64,000 nt of DNA from assembly GCA_036006425.1 (NCBI GenBank), contig DASYPQ010000021.1, forward strand, positions 165,419 through 229,418, given 5' to 3'. Shown piece after piece: positions 43,529 through 51,933 of this stretch. Position numbers and translations under genes: made by a program. The stretch's first letter is position 1; the number at the start of each line of letters is the position of its first letter. The notes under the pieces were generated by a model. The model was given only the letters and a program-made list of their open reading frames with translations. It was not told the DNA's origin and did no database searches. Source of the DNA: DASYPQ01 sp036006425 (GTDB lineage: Bacteria > Planctomycetota > UBA1135 > GCA-002686595).

Positions 43529-45327
43529 GGGCCCCAGTCGACCCTCCCGGACTGCGTCGCGTTGAACGTGCTCCCCGCCGGGCAACCACCGAGTACGACC
43601 GGGTCGCGGTAGTACACGAGATACCAGCGGCTCTGACCGGGCTGGATCACGTCGCCGCGCGCGGCCGATCGAACGGAGACGGCGGGGTCGCCCGCGCCGA
43701 TGTCGGGCGCGGTGACGCTTCCGCCGGAGGCGTTCCGCGTGTAGAGCCGCTTCACCGAGCCGCCGACGCAGCGCACCGCCTGTCCGTACACGACTCCGCT
43801 CGCAACGAACGAGCTGCCTTGCATCACGACGCTCAGCGCCGTCGGCGTCTCGCCGCTCGTCGTGAACTCGAGGCTGTCGGAGGAGACGGAGGTCCCGCCC
43901 GCGGCCGACAGGATCGCTCCTCCGGTCGCGGCGGAGTTGTCGCAGCCCTGGCCGGGTCCGGCGGGAGGGTTCGCGCAGGGGCACGGGAGGACACCCGCGA
44001 CTCCGGGGTCGCAGACGCTCGTGAAGTTTGGGCTGCCGAGAACGTCGTGCACGAAGACGTCCACAGCGCCGTTGGTGTCACCGGGGACGAGGTTCGAAGC
44101 GTAGCTTTCGAACACCACGAAGCGACCATCGGGAGACATCGCCTTCCTGCCGGCGAGGTCACTAGTCTGGTTCGTCTGCCCGCCCAACGAGTCGACGTCG
44201 ACGCGCAGGGTCGTGCCGCCGACACGGTCGCGGACGAAGACGTCGGTGACGCCGTTCGTGTCCCCGGGGACGAGGTTCGTGGAGAAGCTCGAGAACGCCA
44301 CGTACCGGCCGTCCGGGGAGACCGTCCTGGCAATCCCCCCGTGGTCGCCCTCCGCTCCGCCGGTGGACAAGCTCACCCTTTCTGTCGTGCCCGCCTGGCG
44401 ATCCCGAAGGAACGCGTCGTAGGTAGCATTCGTGTCCCCGGACACGAGGTTGCTCGCCAGGCTCGTGAATGCGACGAACCTCCCGTCCCCGGAGATCGAC
44501 GAGACGTCGCTGAAGCCGTTCCCCGGGATTCCGGCGGCGTCCACGCTGATGCATTCGGTGACCCCGGCCTGACGATCGCGGAGAAAGACGTCGTAGTCGC
44601 CGTTCGTGTCGCCCGGCACGAGGTTCGTGGCGGTACTCGAGAAGACCACGAAGCGCCCGTCGGCGGAGATCGCGCACCAATCGCTGGCAGAGTCCGCTTG
44701 CGCGCCGTTCGAGTCGACGCTCACCCGTTCGGTCGTCCCCGTCATTCGGTCATGGACGAAGACGTCGAAATCGGCATTCGTGTCCCCGGGCACGAGGTTG
44801 CCCGCATTGCTCACGAAGGCGACGAACCGGCCGTCGGCGGAAATAGCGGGGGAATAGCAGTCACCGTTCGCCGCGCCTCCGGCGGAATCGACGCTCACGA
44901 GCTCGGTCGATCCGTTCAGGCGATCTCGAACGAACACGTCGAACGTGGGGTTCGCGTCCACGGGGACGAGATTGGAAGCGAGGCTGTCGAAGGCCACATA
45001 GCGACCGTCGGCCGAGATCGACGGGTACTCGCTCGGGTTGTTGCCCGGAGCACCGCCCAGGCCGACGCTGACGAGCTCCGTCGCTCCGGTCACGCGATCT
45101 CGAGCGAACACGTCCGAAGCCCCGTTCGTGTCGCCGGGTACGAGGTTCGGCGCGACACTTTGGAACGCGACGGTACGGCCGTCGTCGGAGATCTCGGGAA
45201 ACCTGCTGGCGCCGACGCCTTGGGCCCCCCCCGGCCCGACGCTGACCCTCACGGTCGATTGTGCTTGCAGCGCACTTCCTGAGGCGATGCACAGCCAGAC
45301 GGAGAGCGAACCCGATCGCCAGTTCAT
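43525..45327 (-). CDS. Secreted PD40 seven-bladed propeller with planctomycete C-terminal domain
   Basis: 600 residues with a signal peptide (MNWRSGSLSVWLCIASGSALQAQ). Seven repeats such as PSISADGRYVAFDSLASNLV...DVFVRDR form the propeller (about 25-440). The C-terminal domain (about 445-600) shows CDPGVAGVLPCPCANP, GQGCDNSAATGG, YGQAVRCVGG, RWYLVYYRDP and a terminal VDWGP. The start is fixed by AAGGAGG five bases before the ATG; longer frames lack a ribosome site. Very similar in plan to the proteins at 28973 and 57240. Its stop overlaps the Ldh2 start. Confidence 0.83.
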   Translation of the reverse strand: MNWRSGSLSVWLCIASGSALQAQSTVRVSVGPGGAQGVGASRFPEISDDGRTVAFQSVAPNLVPGDTNGASDVFARDRVTGATELVSVGLGGAPGNNPSEYPSISADGRYVAFDSLASNLVPVDANPTFDVFVRDRLNGSTELVSVDSAGGAANGDCYSPAISADGRFVAFVSNAGNLVPGDTNADFDVFVHDRMTGTTERVSVDSNGAQADSASDWCAISADGRFVVFSSTATNLVPGDTNGDYDVFLRDRQAGVTECISVDAAGIPGNGFSDVSSISGDGRFVAFTSLASNLVSGDTNATYDAFLRDRQAGTTERVSLSTGGAEGDHGGIARTVSPDGRYVAFSSFSTNLVPGDTNGVTDVFVRDRVGGTTLRVDVDSLGGQTNQTSDLAGRKAMSPDGRFVVFESYASNLVPGDTNGAVDVFVHDVLGSPNFTSVCDPGVAGVLPCPCANPPAGPGQGCDNSAATGGAILSAAGGTSVSSDSLEFTTSGETPTALSVVMQGSSFVASGVVYGQAVRCVGGSVKRLYTRNASGGSVTAPDIGAGDPAVSVRSAARGDVIQPGQSRWYLVYYRDPVVLGGCPAGSTFNATQSGRVDWGP

Positions 45328-45430
45328 CGTAGCCTCCTTGGCGCCGCGCGAGTCCTCCTCCGGAACGTGCACGGAATTCGTGCTCGGCGCGTGGCTCCCA
45401 GAATACACCTTCCGGCGGAGTTCGGCGGTT

Positions 45431-46615
45431 TCACGAGCTCAGGGATCGAAGCTCACCGACGATCGTCTCGCCGATCGCGAGCGAGGACGTCGCCGCGGGC
45501 GAGGGCGCGTTGAGGACGTGGACGACGCGGCCGCGGACCTCGACGAGGAAGTCGTCGACGAGCGCGCCGTCGGGCGCGAGGGCCTGCGCGCGGACGCCGG
45601 CGGGGGCGCGCGCGAGGTGCTCCGCGTGGATCGCGGGCACGAGGCGCTGGAGCGCGCGGACGAACGCGGACTTCGAGAAGGACCTCCACATCTCCATCGA
45701 CCCCGTGCGCCCGTGCTTCGCCGCGAGGCGCCAGAAGCCGCCGTAGGAGACGACGTCCCAGAGGTCCGAGACGCTGACGTCCGCTTTCGTGTACCCCTCG
45801 CGCGCGAACGCGAGCACGGCGTTCGGCCCGCATTCGACGCCGCCGTGGATCGAGCGCGTGAAGTGGACGCCGAGGAACGGGAAGCTCGGATCGGGCACGG
45901 GATAGATGAGGTTCTTGACCAGGCCGCGCGCGGAAGCGTCGAGCTCGAAGTACTCGCCGCGGAACGGAACGATGCGCGCGGGCCGTGAGGCACCGGTGAG
46001 CGCGAGGACGCGGTCGGAGTGGAGTCCCGCGCAATTGACGGCGGACGCCCCGACGAACTCCCCCGCGCTCGTTCGGACGACGACTTCCTGGCCGCGCTCG
46101 TCGATGCCGAGGACGCGCGCGCCGAGGACGATGCGCCCGCCGCGCTCGCGGATGCGTTCCGCGAGGCGCGCGCAGACCGCGACGTAGTCGACGATGCCCG
46201 TCTCGGGGACGTGGAGAGCCGCGACACCGGCCGCCGCGGGCTCGAGCTCGCGCAGGCGCTCGGGCCCGATGCGCTCGCAAGCGACGCCGTTCGCGAGAGC
46301 GCGCTCGCGGATCGCCTCGAGACGCGGAAGCTCGCTCGCATCGAGGGCGACGACGACCTTGCCGCAGCGTTCGAACGGGATCTTCTCGCGCGCGCAGAAG
46401 TCCTCCATCTGCCGTTTCCCGCGGCGGCAGTTCTCCGCCTTCTTCGAGCCGGGCTTGTAGTAGATGCCCGAGTGGAGGACGCCGGAGTTGTGGCCGGTCT
46501 GGTGCGCGGCGACGCGGTCCTCCTTCTCGAGGACGACGACCTCGCGATCCGGCCAGCGCTCCTGGAGGCGGTACGCGGTCGCGAGCCCGACGATCCCGCC
46601 GCCGACGACGAGCAC
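45431..46615 (-). CDS. lhgO: FAD-dependent L-2-hydroxyglutarate oxidase/dehydrogenase-like (LhgO)
   Basis: 394-residue FAD-dependent oxidoreductase of the DAO fold. The dinucleotide motif GGGIVGLATAYRLQERWPDREVVVLEKE opens the protein, followed by HQTGHNSGVLHSGIYYKPGS, a strong LhgO signature, and VPFRGEYFEL and FPFLGVHFTRSIHG later. It should oxidise L-2-hydroxyglutarate (or another 2-hydroxy acid) to the 2-oxo acid, passing electrons to quinones or oxygen. The GTG start lies two bases after the stop of the lipoprotein gene. Its place at the end of the deoxy-sugar operon suggests it may oxidise a hydroxy-acid by-product there; the substrate is not proven. Confidence 0.88.
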   Translation of the reverse strand: MLVVGGGIVGLATAYRLQERWPDREVVVLEKEDRVAAHQTGHNSGVLHSGIYYKPGSKKAENCRRGKRQMEDFCAREKIPFERCGKVVVALDASELPRLEAIRERALANGVACERIGPERLRELEPAAAGVAALHVPETGIVDYVAVCARLAERIRERGGRIVLGARVLGIDERGQEVVVRTSAGEFVGASAVNCAGLHSDRVLALTGASRPARIVPFRGEYFELDASARGLVKNLIYPVPDPSFPFLGVHFTRSIHGGVECGPNAVLAFAREGYTKADVSVSDLWDVVSYGGFWRLAAKHGRTGSMEMWRSFSKSAFVRALQRLVPAIHAEHLARAPAGVRAQALAPDGALVDDFLVEVRGRVVHVLNAPSPAATSSLAIGETIVGELRSLSS

Positions 46616-46619
46616 GCGC

Positions 46620-47066
46620 TCAGAGCTGGTAGTCGTTGAGGAAGAGATGTCCGGTCTCCGGGTCCACGAGAAGCTTGAAATGCCCTTTCGGTTCCTGCGC
46701 GAACGTCCACGCTTCGTACGACGCGAGCGGCTTCGGACAGAACCACGCGGGAGACTCCGGTCCGAGATCCGCCTTCCACTCGGCTACGTCTTTCGGGGAC
46801 GCGCGCGCGAGGTTCGCCCAATCGAATAGATGCTCGCGCACGGCACCCGTCGCCTCCACCTCGAACGAGTACGCGCACTCGTGCGTCCAGTGCGGCGAGC
46901 GCCAGTACTTGGAATGGACGACGACCACGTCCGGCGGCAACGGCGCGTCGAAGGCGCGCTGCCAGTTCTTCGGATCGTCCTCCCACGTGCCGGCCTTCAG
47001 GAATCCGCAGCCCGGGAGCAGGACGCCGAGCAGCGCTGACCCGAGGAGGAGATGCGCTCCGCTCAC
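46620..47066 (-). CDS. Small lipoprotein, unknown function
   Basis: 148 residues. A lipoprotein signal with lipobox LLPGC (about residue 20) is followed by a short globular domain with VVVVHSKYWRSPHWTHECAYSFEVEATG and a C-terminal GHFKLLVDPETGHLFLNDYQL. I do not recognise the family. The GTG start overlaps the stop of the FAH-family gene (GTGA), and the stop is close to the LhgO start, so it is embedded in the sugar-acid operon. A lipoprotein here could help uptake or sensing, but this is only context. Confidence 0.7.
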   Translation of the reverse strand: MSGAHLLLGSALLGVLLPGCGFLKAGTWEDDPKNWQRAFDAPLPPDVVVVHSKYWRSPHWTHECAYSFEVEATGAVREHLFDWANLARASPKDVAEWKADLGPESPAWFCPKPLASYEAWTFAQEPKGHFKLLVDPETGHLFLNDYQL

Positions 47067-47908
47067 GGCTCGTCGACCATCCGCTGCGTCTGCACGCCGA
47101 GCCCGTCGATCCCGAGGCGCACCGTCTGCCCCGCGCGCAGGAACACCGGAGGATTCCGCGCCATCCCGACTCCGGGCGGCGTCCCTGTCGAGATCACGTC
47201 GCCCGGCAGCAGGCTCATGAACTGCGAGATGTACGACACGAGGAACGCGGCGCCGTACACCATCGTGCTCGTGTTGCCGTCCTGCATCCGCTTTCCGTCC
47301 ACCTCGAGCCACAGGTGCAGCTTTTGCGGGTCCGGCACTTCTTCCTTCGTCACCAGCCACGGGCCGATCGGTCCGAATGTGTCGCAGCCCTTCCCCTTGC
47401 TCCACTGCCCCTTCCGCTCCAGCTGGAACGCGCGCTCCGACAGGTCGTGCACCACGCAGTAGCCCGCGACGTGCTCGAGCGCGCGCTCCGCGCTCACGTG
47501 CTTCGCGCGCGAGCCGATCACCACGCCGAGCTCGACCTCCCAGTCCGTCTTCACCGACCCGCGCGGGATCCACACGTCGTCGTCCGCGCCCTGGATCGCG
47601 CTCGTCGCCTTCATGAAGATCACCGGCTCGCTCGGCACCTCCGCGCCCGTCTCCTTCGCGTGGTCGGCGTAGTTCAGGCCGATGCAGATGAACTTCCCCG
47701 TCCCCGCGACGCACGGTCCGAAGCGCACCGGACCTTCCACGAGCGGCAGCCGCGCGGGGTCGACGTGGCGTAGCCGCGCGAGGGCCGACGGGCCGAGCGC
47801 GTCGCCGCGCAGGTCGTCGACGATGCCGACGAGCGATCGGATCCTCCCCGCCACGTCGACGATCCCGGGTTGCTCGCGTCCGGGCAGTCCGTGGCGCACG
47901 AGCTTCAC
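47063..47908 (-). CDS. FAH-family hydrolase (probable 2,4-diketo-3-deoxy-L-fuconate hydrolase)
   Basis: 281 residues. The catalytic fumarylacetoacetase-like domain starts at about 75: FICIGLNYADHAKETGAEVP, VIFMKATSAIQG, DWEVELGVVIGSRAKHV (metal-binding E-x-E), WLVTKEEVPDPQ, and DVISTGTPPGVGMAR. Such enzymes cleave C-C bonds in 2,4-diketo acids; in the oxidative L-fucose pathway the product is pyruvate plus L-lactate. Placement directly after an SDR and L-fuconate dehydratase supports that reaction. The GTG start overlaps the SDR stop, and the stop overlaps the lipoprotein start. A generic FAH-family (acylpyruvase) role is the alternative. Confidence 0.86.
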   Translation of the reverse strand: MKLVRHGLPGREQPGIVDVAGRIRSLVGIVDDLRGDALGPSALARLRHVDPARLPLVEGPVRFGPCVAGTGKFICIGLNYADHAKETGAEVPSEPVIFMKATSAIQGADDDVWIPRGSVKTDWEVELGVVIGSRAKHVSAERALEHVAGYCVVHDLSERAFQLERKGQWSKGKGCDTFGPIGPWLVTKEEVPDPQKLHLWLEVDGKRMQDGNTSTMVYGAAFLVSYISQFMSLLPGDVISTGTPPGVGMARNPPVFLRAGQTVRLGIDGLGVQTQRMVDEP

Positions 47909-48645
47909 GTGCTCCAGCCTCCGTCGATCACGTGGATCGCTCCGGTCGTGTAGGACGATTCGTCGCTCGCGAGGTAGAGCACGAGCGCCGCGATCTCCTC
48001 GGGCGTCCCGAGCCTGCCAATCGGTTGGCGCGCGACGAACGCGGCGCGCGCGACCTCCGGATCGCCTTGCGCCGCGATCCGCCCGCGCAGGGAAGGCGTG
48101 TCGACGGTCCCGGCGCACACGGCGTTGCAGCGGATGCCCCTCCCGACGAAGTCGGCGGCGACGGCTTTCGTCAGCCCGACGACCGCGGCCTTCGTCGTGC
48201 CGTAGACGAAGCGGTTCGGCGCGCCTTTCACGCTCGACGCGACCGAGGACATGTTCACGATACTGCCTCTCTTCCGCGCGAGCATGCCGGGCAGCACCGC
48301 GCGGATCGTCCGGTACATCGACTTCACGTTCAGGTCGAAGGCGAAGTCCCAGTCGGCCTCGGAGCACTCGAGGATCGTCCCGTCGTGCACGAAGCCCGCG
48401 CAGTTGAAGAGGACGTCGACCGGTCCGGCGCTCCCGGCGACCGCGCTCACGGCGTTCGCGTCGCGCACGTCGAGCCGCGCCGTCCGGATGCGCGGATCCT
48501 CGCGCGCGAGCGACGCGAGCGCCTCCGCGTCGACGTCGGTCGCGAGCACGACGGCACCTTCCGCCGCGAACGCCTTCGCGCTCGCGCGCCCGATGCCGGC
48601 GCCCGCCGCGGTCACGAGCGCCGTCTTCCCCGCGAGCCTAGCCAC
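47905..48645 (-). CDS. Short-chain dehydrogenase (probable 2-keto-3-deoxy-L-fuconate dehydrogenase)
   Basis: 246-residue classical SDR. Cofactor motif TAAGAGIGRASA (about 12), LFNCAG (NNAG variant), NMSSVAS (catalytic Ser region), VYGTTKAAV (YxxxK) and the C-terminal YTTGAIHVIDGGWST are all present. It is close in pattern to 2-keto-3-deoxy-L-fuconate 4-dehydrogenases, which oxidise the dehydratase product. The GTG start overlaps the dehydratase stop by eight bases. An L-fucose dehydrogenase role at the first step is the other possibility. Confidence 0.85.
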   Translation of the reverse strand: MARLAGKTALVTAAGAGIGRASAKAFAAEGAVVLATDVDAEALASLAREDPRIRTARLDVRDANAVSAVAGSAGPVDVLFNCAGFVHDGTILECSEADWDFAFDLNVKSMYRTIRAVLPGMLARKRGSIVNMSSVASSVKGAPNRFVYGTTKAAVVGLTKAVAADFVGRGIRCNAVCAGTVDTPSLRGRIAAQGDPEVARAAFVARQPIGRLGTPEEIAALVLYLASDESSYTTGAIHVIDGGWST

Positions 48646-49978
48646 GCCGCACGCCTTTTTTTCCGTTCGCGGCGAGGCGCTCGCTCCAGACCGGCCCGTC
48701 GGGGAACGCGAAGCGCGCGCGCGACTCCTTCTTCATCGTGATCCCGTATCCGGGCGCTTCCGGAGGGAGGTAGCTCCCTCCGCGGACGATCGCGGGGTTC
48801 TCGAAGTGCTCGTGCAGATGGCTCACGTACTCCGCGACGCGCCCTTCCGTCGTGCCCGCGATCGCGATCGCGTCGACGAGGACGAGGTGGTTCACGTACT
48901 CGCACAAGCCGACGCCGCCCGCGTGCGGGCACACGGGCACCCCGAACTTCGCCGCGAGGAGCATGACCGCGAGCACCTCGTTGACGCCGCCGAGCCTGCA
49001 CGCGTCGACCTGCGCGAAGCGCAGCGCGCCGGTCTGGAAGAGCTGCTTCCACACGACGCGGTTCTGGCACTGCTCGCCCGTCGCGACGCCGATCGGCGCG
49101 ATCGCGCGCGCGATCGCGGCGTGCCCGAGCACGTCGTCGGGAGAGGTCGGCTCCTCGATCCACAAGGGATCGAAGCGCGCGAGCTCCCGCATGTTCGCGA
49201 TCGCCTCGGGCACGTCCCAGCTCTGGTTCGCATCCAGCATCAGCTTCCGCGACGGCCCGATCTCCTCGCGCACGATCTTTGCGCGCCGCACGTCGTCGCG
49301 CAGGTCGGCGCCGACCTTGATCTTGAAGTGCGTCCAGCCCTCGGCGATCCCGTCGCGGCAAAGGCGGCGGATCTTCTCGTCCGGATAGCCGAGCCATCCC
49401 GCCGACGTCGTGTACGCGGGGTAGCCCTCCCGCCGCAGCGCTGCCTCGCGCGCGGCCTTGTCCGGCGCGCGCGCGCGCAGGATCGCGAGCGCCTCGTCGC
49501 GCGTCAGCGCGTCCGAGAGGTAGCGGAAGTCGATCAGCGCGACCATCTCCTCGGGCGTGAGGTCCACGAGGAGCTTCCACACCGGGACTCCCGCGGCCTT
49601 GCCCGCGAGATCCCACACGGCGTTCACGACTGACGCGGTGGCGAGGTGGAGCACGCCTTTCTCCGGACCGACCCAGCGCAGCTGCGATTCGGAAGTCAGC
49701 GACCGCCAGAAGCCGGCCCAGTCGCGCGCGATCTGGCCGAGCGTGCGCCCGACGACGAGCGGAGCGAGCGCGCGCGCCGCGGCGACGCACAGCTCGTTTC
49801 CCCGGCCGATCGTGAACGTCAGGCCGTGCCCCTCGAGCCCCGCGCGGTCGGTGTCGAGGACGACGTACGCGGCCGAGTAGTCCGGATCGGGGTGCATCGC
49901 GTCCGAGCCGGCGTGCTCGTCGGAGGTCGGAAAGCGGATGTCGAAGGCCCGCAGGCCTCGGATCTGGACGTCGCTCAC
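48638..49978 (-). CDS. L-fuconate dehydratase (enolase superfamily)
   Basis: 446 residues, the length of L-fuconate dehydratases. The enzyme removes water from L-fuconate to give 2-keto-3-deoxy-L-fuconate. Family features: YTTSAGWLGYPDEKI, a fuconate-dehydratase hallmark; HFKIKVG with the catalytic lysines (about 218); LDANQSWD, IEEPTSPDD and ATGEQCQNR supplying the Mg ligands (about 247, 274, 301); and CPHAGGVGLCEY with the general-acid His (about 350). The GTG start overlaps the lactonase stop (GTGA). This is the best single marker for the pathway of the operon. Confidence 0.93.
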   Translation of the reverse strand: MSDVQIRGLRAFDIRFPTSDEHAGSDAMHPDPDYSAAYVVLDTDRAGLEGHGLTFTIGRGNELCVAAARALAPLVVGRTLGQIARDWAGFWRSLTSESQLRWVGPEKGVLHLATASVVNAVWDLAGKAAGVPVWKLLVDLTPEEMVALIDFRYLSDALTRDEALAILRARAPDKAAREAALRREGYPAYTTSAGWLGYPDEKIRRLCRDGIAEGWTHFKIKVGADLRDDVRRAKIVREEIGPSRKLMLDANQSWDVPEAIANMRELARFDPLWIEEPTSPDDVLGHAAIARAIAPIGVATGEQCQNRVVWKQLFQTGALRFAQVDACRLGGVNEVLAVMLLAAKFGVPVCPHAGGVGLCEYVNHLVLVDAIAIAGTTEGRVAEYVSHLHEHFENPAIVRGGSYLPPEAPGYGITMKKESRARFAFPDGPVWSERLAANGKKGVRRG

Positions 49979-50832
49979 GCGAGCGACCTCGCGTGCAGAC
50001 GGTAGAACGTCGCCGCGTTGCCTCCGAGGACTGCGTCGATGTCCTCCTGCGGAAGCCCCGAGAGGAGCTCCACCGTCGCGCGCCACCAGGCTTCGAAGCC
50101 TCCCGCGAGGTCGACGACCGGCCAGTCGCTGCCCCACAGGAGGCGCCTCGGCCCGAAGCTCTCGAAGAGCACGTCGACGTACGGGCGCAGGTCGGCCGTC
50201 GTCCACTCGCCCTCGGTCTCGGTGACGAGGCCCGAAAGCTTGCAGCACGCGGTCGACTCGCGCGCGATCTCGATCATGTGGTCGCGCCACGCGGTGAAGG
50301 AGAGCCACGGCCGCATGCCGCAGGGGATCGACGGCTTCGCGCCGTGGTCGATGACGACGCGCAGCTCGGGATAGCGCCGGAGGAACGTGCGCAGGTGCGG
50401 GAGGTGGTCCATCCGGACGAGCGCGTCGAAGGCGAGGTTCGTGCTCGAGAGCGCCTTGATCCCCGGAGCGAGCGAAGGCCGCAGCATCCAGGCGACGTCG
50501 GGCAGGTCCTGGATCATCGGCCGGATGCCGCAGATCAACGGGTCGGCGGCGAGACGCTCGAGCTGCGCCGGTGCCGTGCGCGCCTCGAGGTCGACCCAGC
50601 CGACGACGCCCGCGACGAACGGCGTCTCGCGAGCGATCGAGAGGAGGTAGTTCGTCTCGGCGACGGAGTCGGCCGCCTGGACGAGCACCGTGCGCTCGAT
50701 GTTCGCCCAGTTGAGCCACGGCGCGAGGTCGAGCGGTCCGTAGTCGCGGTAGATCGAGCCGGTCTCGGGCTTCAGCCAGCGGTAGTCGCCGCGCGACGGG
50801 CTCCAGAAATGTTGGTGGGAATCGATCAGCAC
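49975..50832 (-). CDS. Amidohydrolase-family lactonase (probable L-fucono-1,5-lactonase)
   Basis: 285 residues of the COG3618 TIM-barrel family. N-terminal IDSHQHFWSPSRGDYRWLKP carries the HxH metal motif; VIDHGAKPSI holds a further metal His and LLWGSDWPVVDLAGG the Asp of the metal centre. Members hydrolyse sugar lactones such as L-fucono-1,5-lactone. Located between the Gfo/Idh oxidoreductase and L-fuconate dehydratase genes, its step fits: lactone to L-fuconate. The GTG start overlaps the upstream gene by seven bases. Substrate is assigned from context. Confidence 0.88.
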   Translation of the reverse strand: MLIDSHQHFWSPSRGDYRWLKPETGSIYRDYGPLDLAPWLNWANIERTVLVQAADSVAETNYLLSIARETPFVAGVVGWVDLEARTAPAQLERLAADPLICGIRPMIQDLPDVAWMLRPSLAPGIKALSSTNLAFDALVRMDHLPHLRTFLRRYPELRVVIDHGAKPSIPCGMRPWLSFTAWRDHMIEIARESTACCKLSGLVTETEGEWTTADLRPYVDVLFESFGPRRLLWGSDWPVVDLAGGFEAWWRATVELLSGLPQEDIDAVLGGNAATFYRLHARSLA

Positions 50833-51923
50833 GCAGGACTCCTCGCGTCGCTAGCGACCGGCGTGCCTCCGACACGGTCCGACTCGTAGCAGGCCTCGAC
50901 GAGGGCCATCGTGTGCCAAGCGTCCTCGACGGATGTATGCAGCACAGGGTCTTCTCCGGCGACGAACCGCTGGAGGTTCGACATGGTGCCGCTGAACGCG
51001 TCCGGGAACCAGCTTCCGGCGAGCTGGATCTCCTCCCAGTCGCCTCCCCGCCGGGCGATCTCCAGAGCGTCCTTCCGGCCGCGCGGGTAGTCGAGGTTGA
51101 CGCCCATCGTCGCGACGGCGGCGCCCTCGGTCCCTTCGAGTCGGAGTTCCGACGCCTGGTGTCGTAATCCGTACGCGTGGTGGTGGTTCACCGAGAGGCA
51201 GCAGCGGACGTCCGCGCCGTAGTCGAGGATCGCGCTCGTCCGGCTGCTCGCGAGCTCGGGCGCGTCGGGGTGCTTCACGGTGCGCGCGTAGACGCGCCCC
51301 GGCTCGCCGAGGAACGACCGCACGAGATCGAGGTAGTGGATCGAGTGGAGGTTGAGCTCCATGCGCGCGAGCGTGCGCATGAAGGGCCAGAGTTCCCACG
51401 GCATCCTGCAGTTGACGCGCACGTCGCACTCGACGAGCCGCCCGAGGACCCCCGCGTCGACCGCGTGGCGGAGCGCCAGCATGTTCGGGCTGAAGCGCAG
51501 CTGGAAGTTCACGGCGGCCGTGATCCGCCGACGGCGGCAGGCGTCGCGGATCGCCGTCGCCTCGGCGAGATCGACCCCCATCGGTTTCTGGAGCAGCGCG
51601 GCGCTGCCTTCCGGGAGCCGCACGACCGTCGCGAGGAGCGCCGCCGGCGGGAGCGCGACGTCGAAGATCGCGTCGGGCACGGCGAGCGCCTCCTCGAGCG
51701 TCGCGAATGCGCGCGGGATCCCGAAGCGCGCGGCCGTCGTCCGCGCGCGCCCGGCGTCGACGTCGTACAGGCCGGCGACGGAGAGCCCCGCGCCGCGGTA
51801 CGCCGGGAGATGCGCGTCGTTGACGATGCCGCCGGCGCCGATGCCGACGATCGGCCGAGCGCGCGCGGGAAGAGGCCAGCGTTGCCCGAGGTCGGCGGCG
51901 AGCCCGCCGCGCCCCAAGCTCAT
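50826..51923 (-). CDS. Gfo/Idh/MocA-family NAD(P)-dependent oxidoreductase
   Basis: 365 residues. Rossmann motif GIGAGGIVNDAHLPAY (about 27), then the QKPMG segment where the family's catalytic lysine lies (usually EKP), and a C-terminal beta-sheet substrate domain. Such enzymes oxidise sugars or sugar derivatives; it is a candidate for the missing first step (L-fucose to L-fuconolactone) or for a side sugar. ATG 51923 lies 10 bases downstream of the IclR stop, so it opens the catabolic part of the operon just after the regulator. Confidence 0.85.
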   Translation of the reverse strand: MSLGRGGLAADLGQRWPLPARARPIVGIGAGGIVNDAHLPAYRGAGLSVAGLYDVDAGRARTTAARFGIPRAFATLEEALAVPDAIFDVALPPAALLATVVRLPEGSAALLQKPMGVDLAEATAIRDACRRRRITAAVNFQLRFSPNMLALRHAVDAGVLGRLVECDVRVNCRMPWELWPFMRTLARMELNLHSIHYLDLVRSFLGEPGRVYARTVKHPDAPELASSRTSAILDYGADVRCCLSVNHHHAYGLRHQASELRLEGTEGAAVATMGVNLDYPRGRKDALEIARRGGDWEEIQLAGSWFPDAFSGTMSNLQRFVAGEDPVLHTSVEDAWHTMALVEACYESDRVGGTPVASDARSPAC

Positions 51924-51933
51924 CGTCGGGCGC

